Source: Dermacentor variabilis | Lineage: Eukaryota; Arthropoda; Arachnida; Ixodida; Ixodidae | Direction: 5' to 3' | DNA: 64,000 nt | NCBI RefSeq assembly: GCF_050947875.1 | Contig: NC_134568.1 | Span: forward strand, 255,571,778 to 255,635,777 | Shown here: positions 23,541 to 33,675 of the stretch, piece by piece | Layout of the letters: every line of letters begins with the position of its first letter | How positions within the stretch are numbered: the first letter of the stretch is position 1 | Program-made: the position numbers and the translations under genes | The notes under the pieces: model-generated | Told to the model about the DNA's origin: nothing | The model's input: only the letters and a program-made list of their open reading frames with translations | Database searches by the model: none

Positions 23541-23882
23541 TTGGTGATCGCTGTGTCTGAAGGGGCGATGTTCTGACTAGTGTTGTATAAGTCGCGGGTT
23601 GCTTTTTTTTTTTTTTTCGTCGCGATGATAGATTGGATTTTTCACAAGCACTGCTCCAGGAGGGCACATGTAACCGGCGAACGGATGCATCAGGAGAGCA
23701 CCTGAAGCAGGTGGCGCAGAACCTACAGGGCACTCAAGGGGTAGCGGGGGGGATCAAAGCTGGAAGCAGGGCGGCCCGTGGGTTGTAGCACGCACAGGCC
23801 TCGGCGAGCCCAATCCATGGACCAGTCCGGGTTCTAGCTTTGGCGTCCCCGTTGCCGCTTTGGTGTCGTGGAGGTTGGTGTC

Positions 23883-23931
23883 CAACGTGTCATTATTTCG
23901 CCAATAATGCGAATTAAATAATGACACGTTG
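23883..23931. repeat. Perfect 16-bp hairpin
   Basis: CAACGTGTCATTATTT (23883-23898) and its exact complement (23916-23931) enclose a 17-nt loop. No terminator or RNA gene context is visible. Confidence 0.7.
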
Positions 23932-24044
23932 TTTCAATTAGTAAAAAACACGATTGAATAAATATAATTACGTCCAGCCGCTGACTTGTGACGCTAAGTT
24001 CAGCACTATGCCGCGCCCCGCGACTTCTGCTGGCACGTAGGGAC

Positions 24045-24180
24045 AAACGCATACAACGCGCGCTAAGGAACTCCTCCGTCGTGCCTAGGCAGAGTCATAT
24101 ACTCAAGTAGCAAAAGTCCCCACATTTCTTCTCTCGCACCCGCTCTTCGTCGGACAGACTTTCTCGAGCCTGCGGCGCTG
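24045..24180 (-). repeat. GC-rich dispersed repeat, copy C (partial)
   Basis: Shares GTGCCTAGGCAGAGTCATAT and TCTCTCGCACCCGCTCTT with the copy at 33270-33593, in the same orientation as that copy. Confidence 0.65.
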
Positions 24181-25658
24181 GCGCTGAGTCAGTCATGCTG
24201 GATTAAACCTTTCTTGCTTCTTACGGCACTCTACTTTCAAAAAAACATCACTGTTTTTTTTTTTTTTTTTGAGGGAGCAGTAGGGGCTGGTAGTAAAGGC
24301 CCGGCCTGCTCTCCTGGTGCAGTATCTTCTCTCTTGGCTCTGTGCGAGGTCTACGTTCTGCTCCGGAACAGCGCTTCCCGTTTAAGGCCTTAGCACTATA
24401 GTCCAGCGCCAAGACATCGATGTGGCAGAAGACTTCTATGCTATGATTGCGGGCCAGCCAACTTGCGCAGGTTCGCTTGCATTGAACCATATTCCAGATT
24501 CGCGAGATTCACGCATGGACATGCCTTTCACGACGCAAGAGCTTGACGCGGCGCTCGCCCTATGTAATCGGTCGTCGTCGCCTGGTCCGGATGACATATC
24601 TTACCGCATGCTATGTCACCTTAATGAACGGGCACGAAGTGCGCTCCTTAATATCTCTAATGAGTCCTGGCAGGTCGGCAAAGTTCCTCAAGATTGAAAG
24701 ATCAGCCGCCTGGTACCGCTTCTTAAGCCTGGCAAGTCTCCCTTAGAGATTACTTCATACCGACCAATTTCGCTGACAAGTTACGTTGGGAAGGTAATGG
24801 AGCGAATAATACTCGCCAGACTTGAGTGGTACCTCGAACCTTACGAAATCTACCCAGACACCATGGCTGCTTTCGACGACACCGATGTTCTATCGACAAC
24901 GTTATCAATCTGGCAACCTATGTTCAAAACCAAAGGACGTGTAAGAGATTATCTGTCGCAATGTTCTTAGATATGAAGGGAGCCTATGACAACGTTCTTC
25001 ATGACGCCACACTTTAAGCATTGGAATCAGTGGGCCTAGGCCGTCAATTATAACGTTGGACACGCAATTATTTACATAGGCGAACTCTATTTGTTAACAC
25101 TGAAGCTGGCCCAACCTCGCAATATTACACGTACCATGGAGTTCCACAAGGCGGTGTCTAGAGTCCCACGCTTTTCAACCTTGTACTCATTGGTCTCGTG
25201 CAGAAACTTCCGAACACAGTTAAAGTATCAATGCATGCCGGCGACATCTGCATCTGGGCATCTGGTGTGACACGTACGGCCGCAGGTACGCGCAAGGCTT
25301 CAAAAAGCTGCGGCGTTAACATCGACGTACCTGAATGAACAAGGCCTCAAGATATCATCAGAAAAATGCGTATTGGTCGCGTTTAGCTGAAAGCCAATGA
25401 GATCATACGATGTCTCTATCGAAGGTCGAAGCATACCTTATGTCAGGACGCATCGATTCTCAGGCGTAATCATTGATAGTCACCTCTACTGGAGTCCTCG
25501 TGTGGCATACCTAAAGAAGCGTCTGACGAATGTTTCTAATGTGTTCAAGTTTCTTGGAGGAAAAGCCTGGGGTACATCAGTACATGCAATGATGCAACTA
25601 TATAGGACGCTCTTTCTTGGGTATTTGCGATACAGCTTGCCTGTGCTGACCAACACCT

Positions 25659-26350
25659 TGTTATGATTGGGGGTTCAATCCCATCGCTCGTGATCCGTTG
25701 TCAAGATTGGAGTCGGGCATGAATTAGAAGGTAGCTGGCCCATGCCGTCGTCCAACTTATCCACGCTGAGGGCGTTGATGAAGGGAAGGACTGCTTCTCA
25801 TCGAGAGCGAGGAATATAGTTTTATTTACAGTATTTATATCAGTCTAACATGACTGTTTGAGAAAGTACATCAATCTAACAGGACTGCTTGAGAGAGAGT
25901 GTCCTGAGCAGCTGCACAACAGCGGTTTTTAAACACTCGGGCCTCTCCCGATACCCAGGTGACGGAAACGGCCGTCCAAGCACCGTAGGGAAGTTGACGA
26001 GGCACCGTAGGGGAGACGACCCGGCACCATAGGGGCATTTATTCCCCGAACTGCAGCGCGCCCGCCGGCCGCCCATTGTCTGGCGTCTTGGTCGGCGCTT
26101 GGGAAGGCGTGTCAGTAGACGTTCCCGCGGCTCAGTAACAATAGTTGGTCCGCCGAGCCCGTTTAGTTACAATGGCGACTTCGTCAAACTCGGCTCCAGC
26201 GACAGAGAGTCGAGGACGCACGTATTGTTGTTCACACACAGTCGATTTAGTCACGCCGTGGCTAGAGGTGTGCGGCGACGCTCCCGGAATGTCGCCTCCA
26301 CAGTCGCAACTGGTTGGCAAAACTTGTACTGCAGCTGGCCGTTCTTAACA
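25659..26350. mobile_element. Solo LTR, 692 bp
   Basis: Begins TGTTATGATTGGGGGTTC and ends CGTTCTTAACA (TG...CA), with a 4-bp target duplication ACCT at 25655-25658 and 26351-26354. Removing it restores the host LINE reading frame exactly. No internal coding region. The parent family is not present elsewhere in the window, and orientation is unknown. Confidence 0.85.
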
Positions 26351-26686
26351 ACCTGCAGAGCTAATATCCGCACACTCGAAAGCGTCGAGGCCCAGGCGCT
26401 TAGAGGGTGTCTTGGATTGCCGCGGTGCTCGTCAACAGCTGAAACAATTGCGATTGCACACGATTTCCCAGCCAAGACCCATATAGTCATGGAAATGCTC
26501 AGATCACACGTGAGACACCTTGCTCGAGCCCCTGCCCATCATCTAGCCTTACTGCCAGAGGATCGACCACGTGCCTCCTTTTGTCAGACAGCCCTACCCT
26601 ATCGTGCATACCTGCCATCAGGTTATACAGCTCCAGCGAGAGTTCCGTTTCCCCCATGGCGCTTGGCTTAAGCAAAATTTCGACTA

Positions 26687-27430
26687 ATGGTACGAGGAAT
26701 ACGAACAAAAGCCCAACTCTCGTCTCCAGCACTCAAGCAGATTTCACTGCCCTTACTGTATGAGACATATAACGAGCATCATCATCTATATACTGACGCT
26801 TCAACCATGGTGAATGGGTCTGCAGGATCAATTATCTTTTCTGCAAAAGCATCCTCCATAAAGATTCAACTATCTCACCAGTCTACATCGACTGCAGCGG
26901 AGCTCGCTGCTATTCGTTGCGCACTTCGTGCAATTTCTGATGAACTACCCAAGAAATGGAGCGTGTTCACTTACTCCAAGGCTGCTCTTCATTGTTTGGT
27001 TTCTGCCTTACGCCGCGGACACCACGAACGACTAGTTCTAGAAATCAGACTGCTGCTTCATCACCTGGTCGAGCAAGGCATGTGCAAGGCATGTCGTCGA
27101 GCAAGGCATGTGCCCTCCTCATGTGCAGATCGTGCAGCAGCACGATCTGCACATGAGGAGGGCTTGCAAGACTCCATTCCATTCTCAAGAACAGACGCAG
27201 CAATGAAAATTCGTGTGCTTGCAAATGAAGTCATAAGACTTTTATGGAACACACCAAACTTGAAGCACACACGTCTACACCGACTGGACCCATCCCTTCG
27301 ACTCCGACTCCCATCTGGACTCTCGACTCGAGATAGCAGTATACTTTGCCGACTGTGGCTTGGTGTCGTTTTCACAAGATCTTTCGCCTTCCGAGAGGGT
27401 ACGGACGAGAGCGCGGCTTGCAGTCACTGA
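26687..27430 (+). pseudogene. LINE RNase H domain and C-terminus
   Basis: 247-codon open stretch. LYTDAS carries the first acidic residue, STAAELAAIRCALRAI the conserved Glu, but the third site reads FTYSKAAL where TDSKAA is expected, so a catalytic Asp is lost. The C-terminal part (LRLPSGLSTRDSSILCRLWL) matches the tail that follows RNase H in I-type LINEs. A 24-bp inverted duplication (27112-27163) disrupts the middle. Confidence 0.8.
27112..27163. repeat. Perfect 24-bp palindrome with 4-nt loop
   Basis: GCCCTCCTCATGTGCAGATC plus four bases, then loop AGCA, then the exact complement. It lies inside the LINE RNase H region; the right arm is the original coding sequence (ARSAHEEG) and the left arm its inverted duplicate. 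A direct repeat GAGCAAGGCATGT (27071-27083 and 27099-27111) lies just before it. Confidence 0.85.
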
Positions 27431-27720
27431 GGCGGCGAGGAGACTATAGTGTAGTCTCCTCGCCGAAGAAATGGCGTATTTAAGTTACTCCTTTAGGGGA
27501 GGAATTGATCTGCCACAACGATTCCTCCCCTTAGGGGTTAAGTGCAAGGGGATAAACTGTTACTCCTCATGCGGTTACTCCTTCTAGGACTAACAGTTGC
27601 CCTTTTCCGATGCTCCTCAAGGGAGTAACGCTCATTCTTTTCGATGCTCCGCAAAGTAGGAATTAGTGAAATTAGGCATTTATACCGTGATAAAAAAAAT
27701 TACTGAGGTGAAAAGAAAGG
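27431..27720 (-). repeat. Degenerate GGAGTAAC repeat cluster
   Basis: On the minus strand GGAGTAAC-type units recur at least three times, with one inverted unit, plus an 11-bp inverted pair (AGGGGAGGAAT / ATTCCTCCCCT near 27494-27531). Function unknown. Confidence 0.4.
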
Positions 27721-27721
27721 G

Positions 27722-27795
27722 GCGTGAAAGTAGGATTCGAACTCACGTCCTCGCGCTCATAAGCCAGGCAGTCTAAACACTTCATCACGGCAGGT
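27722..27795 (-). other. tRNA-like sequence (pseudo-tRNA or SINE head)
   Basis: The minus strand has a good box B / T-loop (GAGTTCGAATCC) and a 5-bp potential acceptor pairing (CGTGA / TCACG), but the T-stem is imperfect and the D-arm is poor. Lies directly beyond the 3' end of the minus-strand LINE. More likely tRNA-derived repeat than a functional tRNA. Confidence 0.35.
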
Positions 27796-28191
27796 CTTTT
27801 TTTATTACATTGAAAAGAAAACTGAAGTACATTACAGAGCGGACACAACTACACACTCAAAACTCGGGCAAACACACACATTCGTCCAACAAGTGCATCC
27901 AGTCTGGCGGAGGTTCCTGCGCATCGTATACACTTCTCACATAAGCGGGACTTTCGCGAAAGAAGGATTTTGTAGATCGCGGGCTTCCGGCATGGCGATC
28001 ACACACTCTACATCTCCGTATAGGCTGTATAAGCCAACTACTATGAACATGTCATAGGGAAGACCACCCATAACCTGAAACGGTAGAAACCTAATTGAAT
28101 ATGGATTGATGTCAATGTCCTTTCTAAGCGTCCGTAGGAGAATGTCAAAAAACAAAAAATACAGCATCCCTACAATCTATGAAACAGTGAT

Positions 28192-28650
28192 CTATGTCTC
28201 GGTACGTGGAAACAGTTGACAGTTTATTGACCGCGGCACAAAGCAGTCCCTCGAATTCAACCAAGTTTTAACAAGGAGTGTTTCCGAATGTAATTTAAAG
28301 AAAAATGTTTTTACTCCAGGAGGTGCACATATTTTTTGGACGCGCTTAAGTACATCCTGATAAGGTCGGCTTAAATAAGGTGTACGATACAAAGGATCTG
28401 GGAAAATGGAGTCCACCAGTGCCGCAGAAATTGCTTTTCGACTCGCAGCGAACACGTACTCCATGTTGAATATAACTTTCAAGAAAAGAAATATGTCAAC
28501 AACCTCCTTGAGAAAGCCCCAAGGAGCCTGTGGGACATCTTTGGCATTTGAAGACATTAATATATTAGGAAGATAATGAGCTGAACGGAGTTGCAACCTT
28601 TTATGCAAAAACGGATGGTCACTGTCTCGAAAAAGAAAGGCGAGAAACAA
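28192..28650 (-). pseudogene. LINE ORF2 C-terminal region
   Basis: 152 codons, Trp/Phe-rich, with LLVKTWLNSRDCFVPRSINC, the type of segment that ends RT ORFs of this LINE; continued in 27937-28167 (FLPFQVMGGLPYDMFIVVGL). No catalytic residues here. Confidence 0.6.
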
Positions 28651-28914
28651 TTTGCCTGACTAAGAGATCGACTAATCCTAGACCACCACGTTCAAGGGGG
28701 AAGGACAGATTGTCGCACCGCATCTACTGGCAACTGGAACTCCAAATAAATGTTGCAAATAGGCGATGTAGTGCCGGAATGCTGCCGGAATGCGAAGTCG
28801 TGAGCCGTGCAGTACTTGCAGCACATACATAAAACGGGAAGCTAAGAACACGTTGCATACTTCAGCACGAATGAACATTGACAAATTCCGCCCTCGCCAT
28901 AAATTCACTTTACG

Positions 28915-29184
28915 TTGAATTTTGCCAACTTCTCCCGACCAATGAGCGTTGCTATTTCTACACTATGATAGAGGCAAACCTAAATAACGCAGATCTGTTT
29001 TCCATTGAATTCCTGCGTAATGTGATGGAGTGTCGATATATTTTTGAGAAATGGTGTGCAAATCTTGAATTCTGATTCATGATTTTTTTTTTTGCTCATT
29101 GCTCATTGAAGTGCTTATGAAATGTATATGTTCTTCTTCCCTCCCTGTAACGACCCTCATTGGAGGGTTAACAGTATGACCAAA

Positions 29185-29215
<31 letters not shown>

Positions 29216-29218
29216 ATA
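28915..29218 (+). mobile_element. 5'-truncated LINE 3' end with (AAAT) tail
   Basis: A short coding end (FLRNVMECRYIFEKW, stop near 29074) is followed by a 3' UTR (CCCTGTAACGACCCTCATTG) and an AAAT-repeat tail (29182-29218). Inserted in opposite orientation into the minus-strand LINE. Confidence 0.65.
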
Positions 29219-29434
29219 TTGTGGCCCGTAATCCAAACCAACAGCCCGAACTTTTTTCAATGTTAACGCTTGCACCAGAAGTCGCACAAAAATCTTGTGT
29301 AATTGCAAGAGTAATCTTGACACTCTTTTTATCAGTACAAAAAAAAGGCCACGTCGTCTGCATATGCAAGAACCCAAACCTCATTAGTCGGTAATTTAAA
29401 CCTTTGAAAATTTTGTTATTTCAGAATGCCCATA

Positions 29435-29676
29435 AAGAAATTAGAGGTTTAACGTGGCAAAGCCCCTTTCTGATTATGAGGCACGCCGTAGTGGAGCACT
29501 CCGGAAATTTCGACCAGCTGGGGTTCTTTAACGTACACCTAAATCTAAGTACACGGTTGTTTTCGCCCCCTTGTTTTCGCCCCCATCTAAATGCGGTCGC
29601 CGCGGCCGGGATCCGATCCCGCGACCTCGTGCTCAGCAGCCCAACATCATAGCCACTGAGCAACCACGGCGGGTTG
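29435..29676 (-). mobile_element. tRNA-derived SINE (Ruka-type), copy 2
   Basis: Same head and body as copy 1 (GTTGCTCAGTGGCTATG, GGGATCGGATCCCGG, ACGTTAAAGAACCCC), with a short duplicated CCCCCTTGTTTTCG segment inside. Flanked by near-identical 9-bp repeats ATGCCCATA (29426-29434) and ATGCTCATA (29677-29685). Inserted between RT motifs of the minus-strand LINE. Confidence 0.85.
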
Positions 29677-31324
29677 ATGCTCATACAAAGTGGCTCTAAA
29701 TACAAGCAGAACAGAAGCGGTGACAAAGGGCATCTTTGTCTTACTGATGATACAAGTCTAATCGGATCAGTTCACTATCAGCCTCGTTGCGCCATTAGCA
29801 TAACATATTCTGACACCTCTAAGGAGCAGGGATCCGATATTTATATGCTCTAGTACAGTAAACAGGAATTAGTGATTCACCCTGTCGAACGCCTTAGCCA
29901 GATCTAGCTGTACCATTGCTACCTGCCCAATCCCCTCAGCTACACACTCTAGTACCGATCTCGCGACATGGATGCTCGTCTGAATGGACCGGCCCTTGAT
30001 GCCACATGTTTGATGATCACCAACCACAGATCTTATTACGACTTACAAACGGTTAGCTAATACATTTGCAAAAATTTTATAATCCACATTGCATAAGGAG
30101 ATAGGCCGATATCCATTCACTTTTTGCAATTTAGTCTCATCATCGCTTTTGGCTATAAGGGCGGTGTGCCCTTCGTACATTGAGGCAGTTAGGTATATCC
30201 TATTTCCAAAGCCTCATGGTACACCTGAAGTAATAATGATGATAGGAGGGAACAAAAACACTGATAAAATTCGGCAGTAAGGCCATCCGGGCAGGGCGCC
30301 TTCCCCTTCGCTAACGAATCGATGCATGCAGTTACCTCATTAATATCAATGTTTTCATTTGTATAATCATAATCATACTGATTTACCTGGGGCAGCAGCG
30401 ATACAAATATTTTGGTAGCATCTGTATCCAATGGCTTATGGAATCGAAATAGTTGTTGATAATGTTCGGAAAACGCTTTAGTCATTAGAGCAGGCTCATT
30501 AACAACGATTCCACCATACTCTAAGCTAGTATTTGCTTCGACAGCGCGTGTCGGCGCTCGTCACCTAGGGACCTACTACAAGGCTGTTCTTCCAGGAAAC
30601 GCTGCTCTCGCGCACGCACTAGTGCACCTCTGTATTTTTCTGTGTACAAAGTTTGTAACTGTGCCTTAACCAGGATGTGGACATTCAAGCTCATGCAATT
30701 CACTCAGAAGTCTATACAATGTTTTGTAATTATTCTTTTTTTTCAAAGGCCAATGTTGATGATTCTTCGATAGGCATCATTTTAACTTCCTGTTTGAATA
30801 ATTCCAACGCAGCAAAAAGTGGCAAGTCCTTGCGGCATGACACATGAGCTATAAGCTCAGTAACATGCTTTAAGAAACACTCACGTGAAAGCAATCGGTT
30901 ATTAAACTTCCAAAACTCCCAGCACATACGCCGACTTTGGTGCCGACGGCTACCAAACGATGCTGCTGAGACTAGGCAATGGTCACTAAAGAATACAAGG
31001 TGCACAGTGTAGCCATAAATAAGAGATAGCGCGCTAAGTGGAATTCGATCAAGCTTTGCATACGAGGTACCTTGGAAATGCGTATAGCGACATCCCGCCT
31101 TTTCATTTTCTCCAATGTCCCCAAGCCGATAATCACATATCAGGCGTTGCAACGCATCACTACTTGGATCATGTCTCAGCTTAATGACGCACGATCTTGC
31201 GCGTTACATACACAATTGAAGTCTCCAAAGAGGACTAATGGACGATCCGTGCAGAAATGATGTTCTAGAGATAGCAAGAAGCATTCGCGTTCACGTACTT
31301 GTTCGGGGCATAAGCACACACAAA

Positions 31325-31660
31325 TCAGAAGCTCATACCGCTGTTATCAATATAGCACGATATTAAGCGCCCTTCCCTATCTGTAAATAAATGTAGCAGA
31401 TCACATTGTGAATGTTTTCTAACAAATAACATACAACCTGCGGAAACGCCTACTGCATGGCTTACACAAACATTATAGTCAGATAGGAATGGAGATAGAG
31501 CTACTTCTGTGCTTGCGTCGGATTCAATTTTTGTTTCTTGGACAACTGCAATATCTAATTTTCTATTGCGTAACAAATGAAGAAGCTGTACTTGCCATCG
31601 CTTACTGCGTAAGCCACGGACATTTAAACTGGCAAAATGGAAGGGAAGAGCGCCCGCCAT
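31325..31660 (-). pseudogene. LINE ORF2 endonuclease N-terminus
   Basis: 111 codons starting MAGALPFHFASLNVRGL. N of LNVRG and the E of VVQETK match the first two motifs of apurinic-endonuclease domains of LINEs. It is followed, after a break, by 30730-31152 carrying FFSDHCLVSA. The RT continues in other frames. Confidence 0.75.
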
Positions 31661-31816
31661 GATTACCTATGTAGGTGCAGCGTTTGAACGCTGCTCCAGA
31701 GGTGCACCACTCCTTTCCTGATAAGTTGATGAACTGGGGACCTTTTGGTGCACTTTAACACAAGAAATATCTCCAGGAGTAGGCTTTCCCCGGAGCGGTT
31801 TTGTCAACTTTGACAC

Positions 31817-32389
31817 TTAGGGAACGCGAGCCTCCTTTCCCGACGGCGATGGATTGACAGATGGCGCTGGACACTTCTTAGCGGCCTCGCACATCGATCC
31901 AGATTCCACTGACGGTGGGCGATGTTGAACTGGTGGCGATTCTGCCCATGACATAGTTGGTTCGTCGTCAGGCACCTCAGTCTCATCCTCGCTAGCAGGC
32001 TTCTGGCTAAGGCTGTTGTCAGCCGATGAAGGCTTAATCTGCTCTTGTCGATGAGTCTCAAGGAATGTTTCACCAGTTGCATCCACAACTTCACTCACGT
32101 CCATTAGATGGTCGGTGATAGTCTCCTCCTCAGCTGGTCTATTTCCATGAAGCTTGTCAGCGTAGGTTCCGATGCATGCATCTGCAGGGTGACCGTAGCG
32201 GTGACAGTTACTGCAGCGCGGTGTTACACATTGTCGCCGAATATGCCCGACTCTGTTGCACCGGAGGCAAAGTCGTGGTCGGCCAGGCACCAAGATGAGG
32301 CACTGGTGCCCGTATATGCTCAATAAATGTGGCAGATTACTGGCAGAAACTCCATCCTTCAATGTAAACGCCATGTCTCGATTAGTCAT
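31817..32389 (-). pseudogene. LINE ORF1 (gag-like, two zinc knuckles)
   Basis: 190 codons. CLRCNRVGHIRRQC and CSNCHRYGHPADAC are CCHC knuckles near residues 42-70, followed by an acidic, Pro/Ser-rich tail. Proteins of this kind bind LINE RNA. The frame continues upstream to about 32580 (LVTSGERGIEVSGKVRV) but is cut by a TGA just before the listed start, so the N-terminal RRM-like part is separated. Confidence 0.75.
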
Positions 32390-32594
32390 TTGCCAGCACT
32401 CCCATGCCGTTACACCACCACATTTCTCTCATGATATAACACGTACTTTGCCACTGACCTCGATACCACGCTCACCGGATGTCACTAGCGGCCGCGTTGG
32501 CATGCCTTGACGACAGGCCACTTTCAGAACAGAGACTTTTGAAATGCCGACATGAACTGTCGTCGCACCGAAAGTCGGTCAAGGCTTTGTTGAA

Positions 32595-32812
32595 CATTTT
32601 ACGTGGCAGTGGCCTATTAGAAATACTATAACAATCCCATCCCGTCTCCCTTTTTATATTTTTTTCACGCCTTTATTTTTTTCACCGCTCTTCTTTCCGT
32701 CTTTACATCCCCTTTCCCTTCCCCTATAGTGCAGGGTAGCGAACCGGAGGCTTTGACTCTGGTTAACCTCCCTGCCTTTCTCTCATTTGCATCTCTCTCT
32801 CTCTCTCTCTTG
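32595..32812 (+). mobile_element. LINE 3' UTR with CT-repeat tail
   Basis: Pyrimidine-rich UTR (CCCCTTTCCCTTCCCC, GTGCAGGGTAGCGAACCGG, AACCTCCCTGCCTTTCTCTC) followed by (TC)n at 32790-32810. Same organisation as the UTR ending at 15842. Confidence 0.65.
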
Positions 32813-33269
32813 GCAGGCTTTTCATGTGGTACTGTCCGCGACTTTTCAGGGGCATTTTTGAGTGGTCCCCTTTGAGTGAATTAAACGCACAGCGCCTTAG
32901 CAACCGCGGTTGCTGCCACTGCCTGATGTCACGCCGTGGGGATTATTGGCTTTGCGTCTCGCCCACATTAGGTTAGGTTAGCTTAGGTTTAGGTCACCTT
33001 ATGCTAGGTTACGTTAACGTAAAAGGCGTTAGGGTAGGGCGACGTATTCTCACAGCGGCTGCAGGGGCATCGAGGGTTACCGGTGGCCTTTCAGCCACTT
33101 GCACTCAAACCCGGTTGCTAAGGAGCTCTGACTTCTATATTTTCGGTATATATTCAATATATGCGGCCCGGCCTCTACTACGGTTCCTACTACTCCCACG
33201 GAAACATCTGCATTGTTATTTCGAAAGTACATCGCCGTAAGGCGCGAGAAAGCTGTGGTCCGGCACGGC
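32813..33269. other. Unassigned non-coding
   Basis: Contains a tandem TTAGGTTAGCTTAGGTT-like run at 32970-33012. No gene recognised. Confidence 0.4.
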
Positions 33270-33593
33270 TGACTTAGCACGAGCGCCGCAGGTGCGAGAC
33301 AGTCTGTCTGACCCAGCGGTCGCCAAATGGGGCGTCAGTGCCCGCTCCTTCACCTATTTCACCGCGCCGGCAGCCAGCGTCCGGGCGTAAACAAGCTCGA
33401 CCCCACTCCATGCCCACTCCGCAATGCCGGCACGCCTAGAAACAAACGCATGTAACGCACCAGCAAACCCCCTCTGTAGTGCCTAGGCAGAGTCATATAT
33501 TCAAGAAGCAAAATCACCCAGATTTTCTCTCTCGCACCCGCTCTTACTCGCGCCTGCGCACGAACGTCGGGCGATCCCTCAAATGAATGTGGT
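33270..33593 (-). repeat. GC-rich dispersed repeat, copy B
   Basis: Reverse complement matches 23139-23400: GAGGGATCGCC, GCGCAGGCGCGAGTAAGAG, GAGAGAAAATCTGGG and TTGTTTACGCCCG. Inverted relative to the IMPA1 upstream copy. Confidence 0.7.
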
Positions 33594-33675
33594 TTTTACC
33601 CACACATTTCACCTCGTGCAAAGTGCATTCCCCTTATCTGCAGACAAGAGACAAGAACGGCACCGTCGAGCGGCT

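Larger units (their letters stand above)
24290..27430 (+). mobile_element. Decayed LINE with RNase H (I-superfamily type)
   Basis: RT blocks in order: SSSPGPDDISYRML (24570-24620), SYRPISLTSYVGKVMERII (about 24755-24810), FLDMKGAYDNV (24963-24995), GVPQGGV (about 25139-25160), then a mutated catalytic box HAGDICIWASG (25233-25265) where Y-A-D-D is expected. A C-terminal RNase H follows (26700-27060). Several stops and frameshifts. It is split by a solo LTR at 25659-26350; across the insertion the frame reads VLTNT then CRANIRTLESV. The 5' end and ORF1 are missing, and the 3' end is cut near 27430. Confidence 0.85.
27800..32590 (-). mobile_element. LINE with CCHC ORF1, endonuclease and RT, decayed
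   Basis: Minus-strand order from 32580 down: ORF1 with two CCHC knuckles (31817-32389 plus an upstream part behind a stop), APE-type endonuclease (LNVRGLRSKRWQ, VVQETK at 31325-31660; SDHCLVSA-type end near 30990), RT (KGKAPCPDGLTAEFY near 30300; SPLLFCLYLEPL near 29700; YADDVAFF near 29345), and a C-terminal domain ending near 27870. An AATAAA-A tail at about 27800-27811 marks the 3' end. Several frameshifts. Interrupted by a LINE fragment at 28915-29218 and a SINE at 29435-29676. No RNase H seen; clade unresolved. Confidence 0.85.

Noticed and set aside
23226..23733. GC-rich overlapping ORFs upstream of IMPA1
   Set aside because: They fall in the dispersed repeat and shift frame between its copies.
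23883..23931. Histone-type or rho-independent terminator
   Set aside because: No histone gene or downstream U tract; eukaryotic context.
27722..27795. Functional tRNA gene
   Set aside because: Box B is good but the T-stem and D-arm do not pair properly and no clear anticodon stem is seen.
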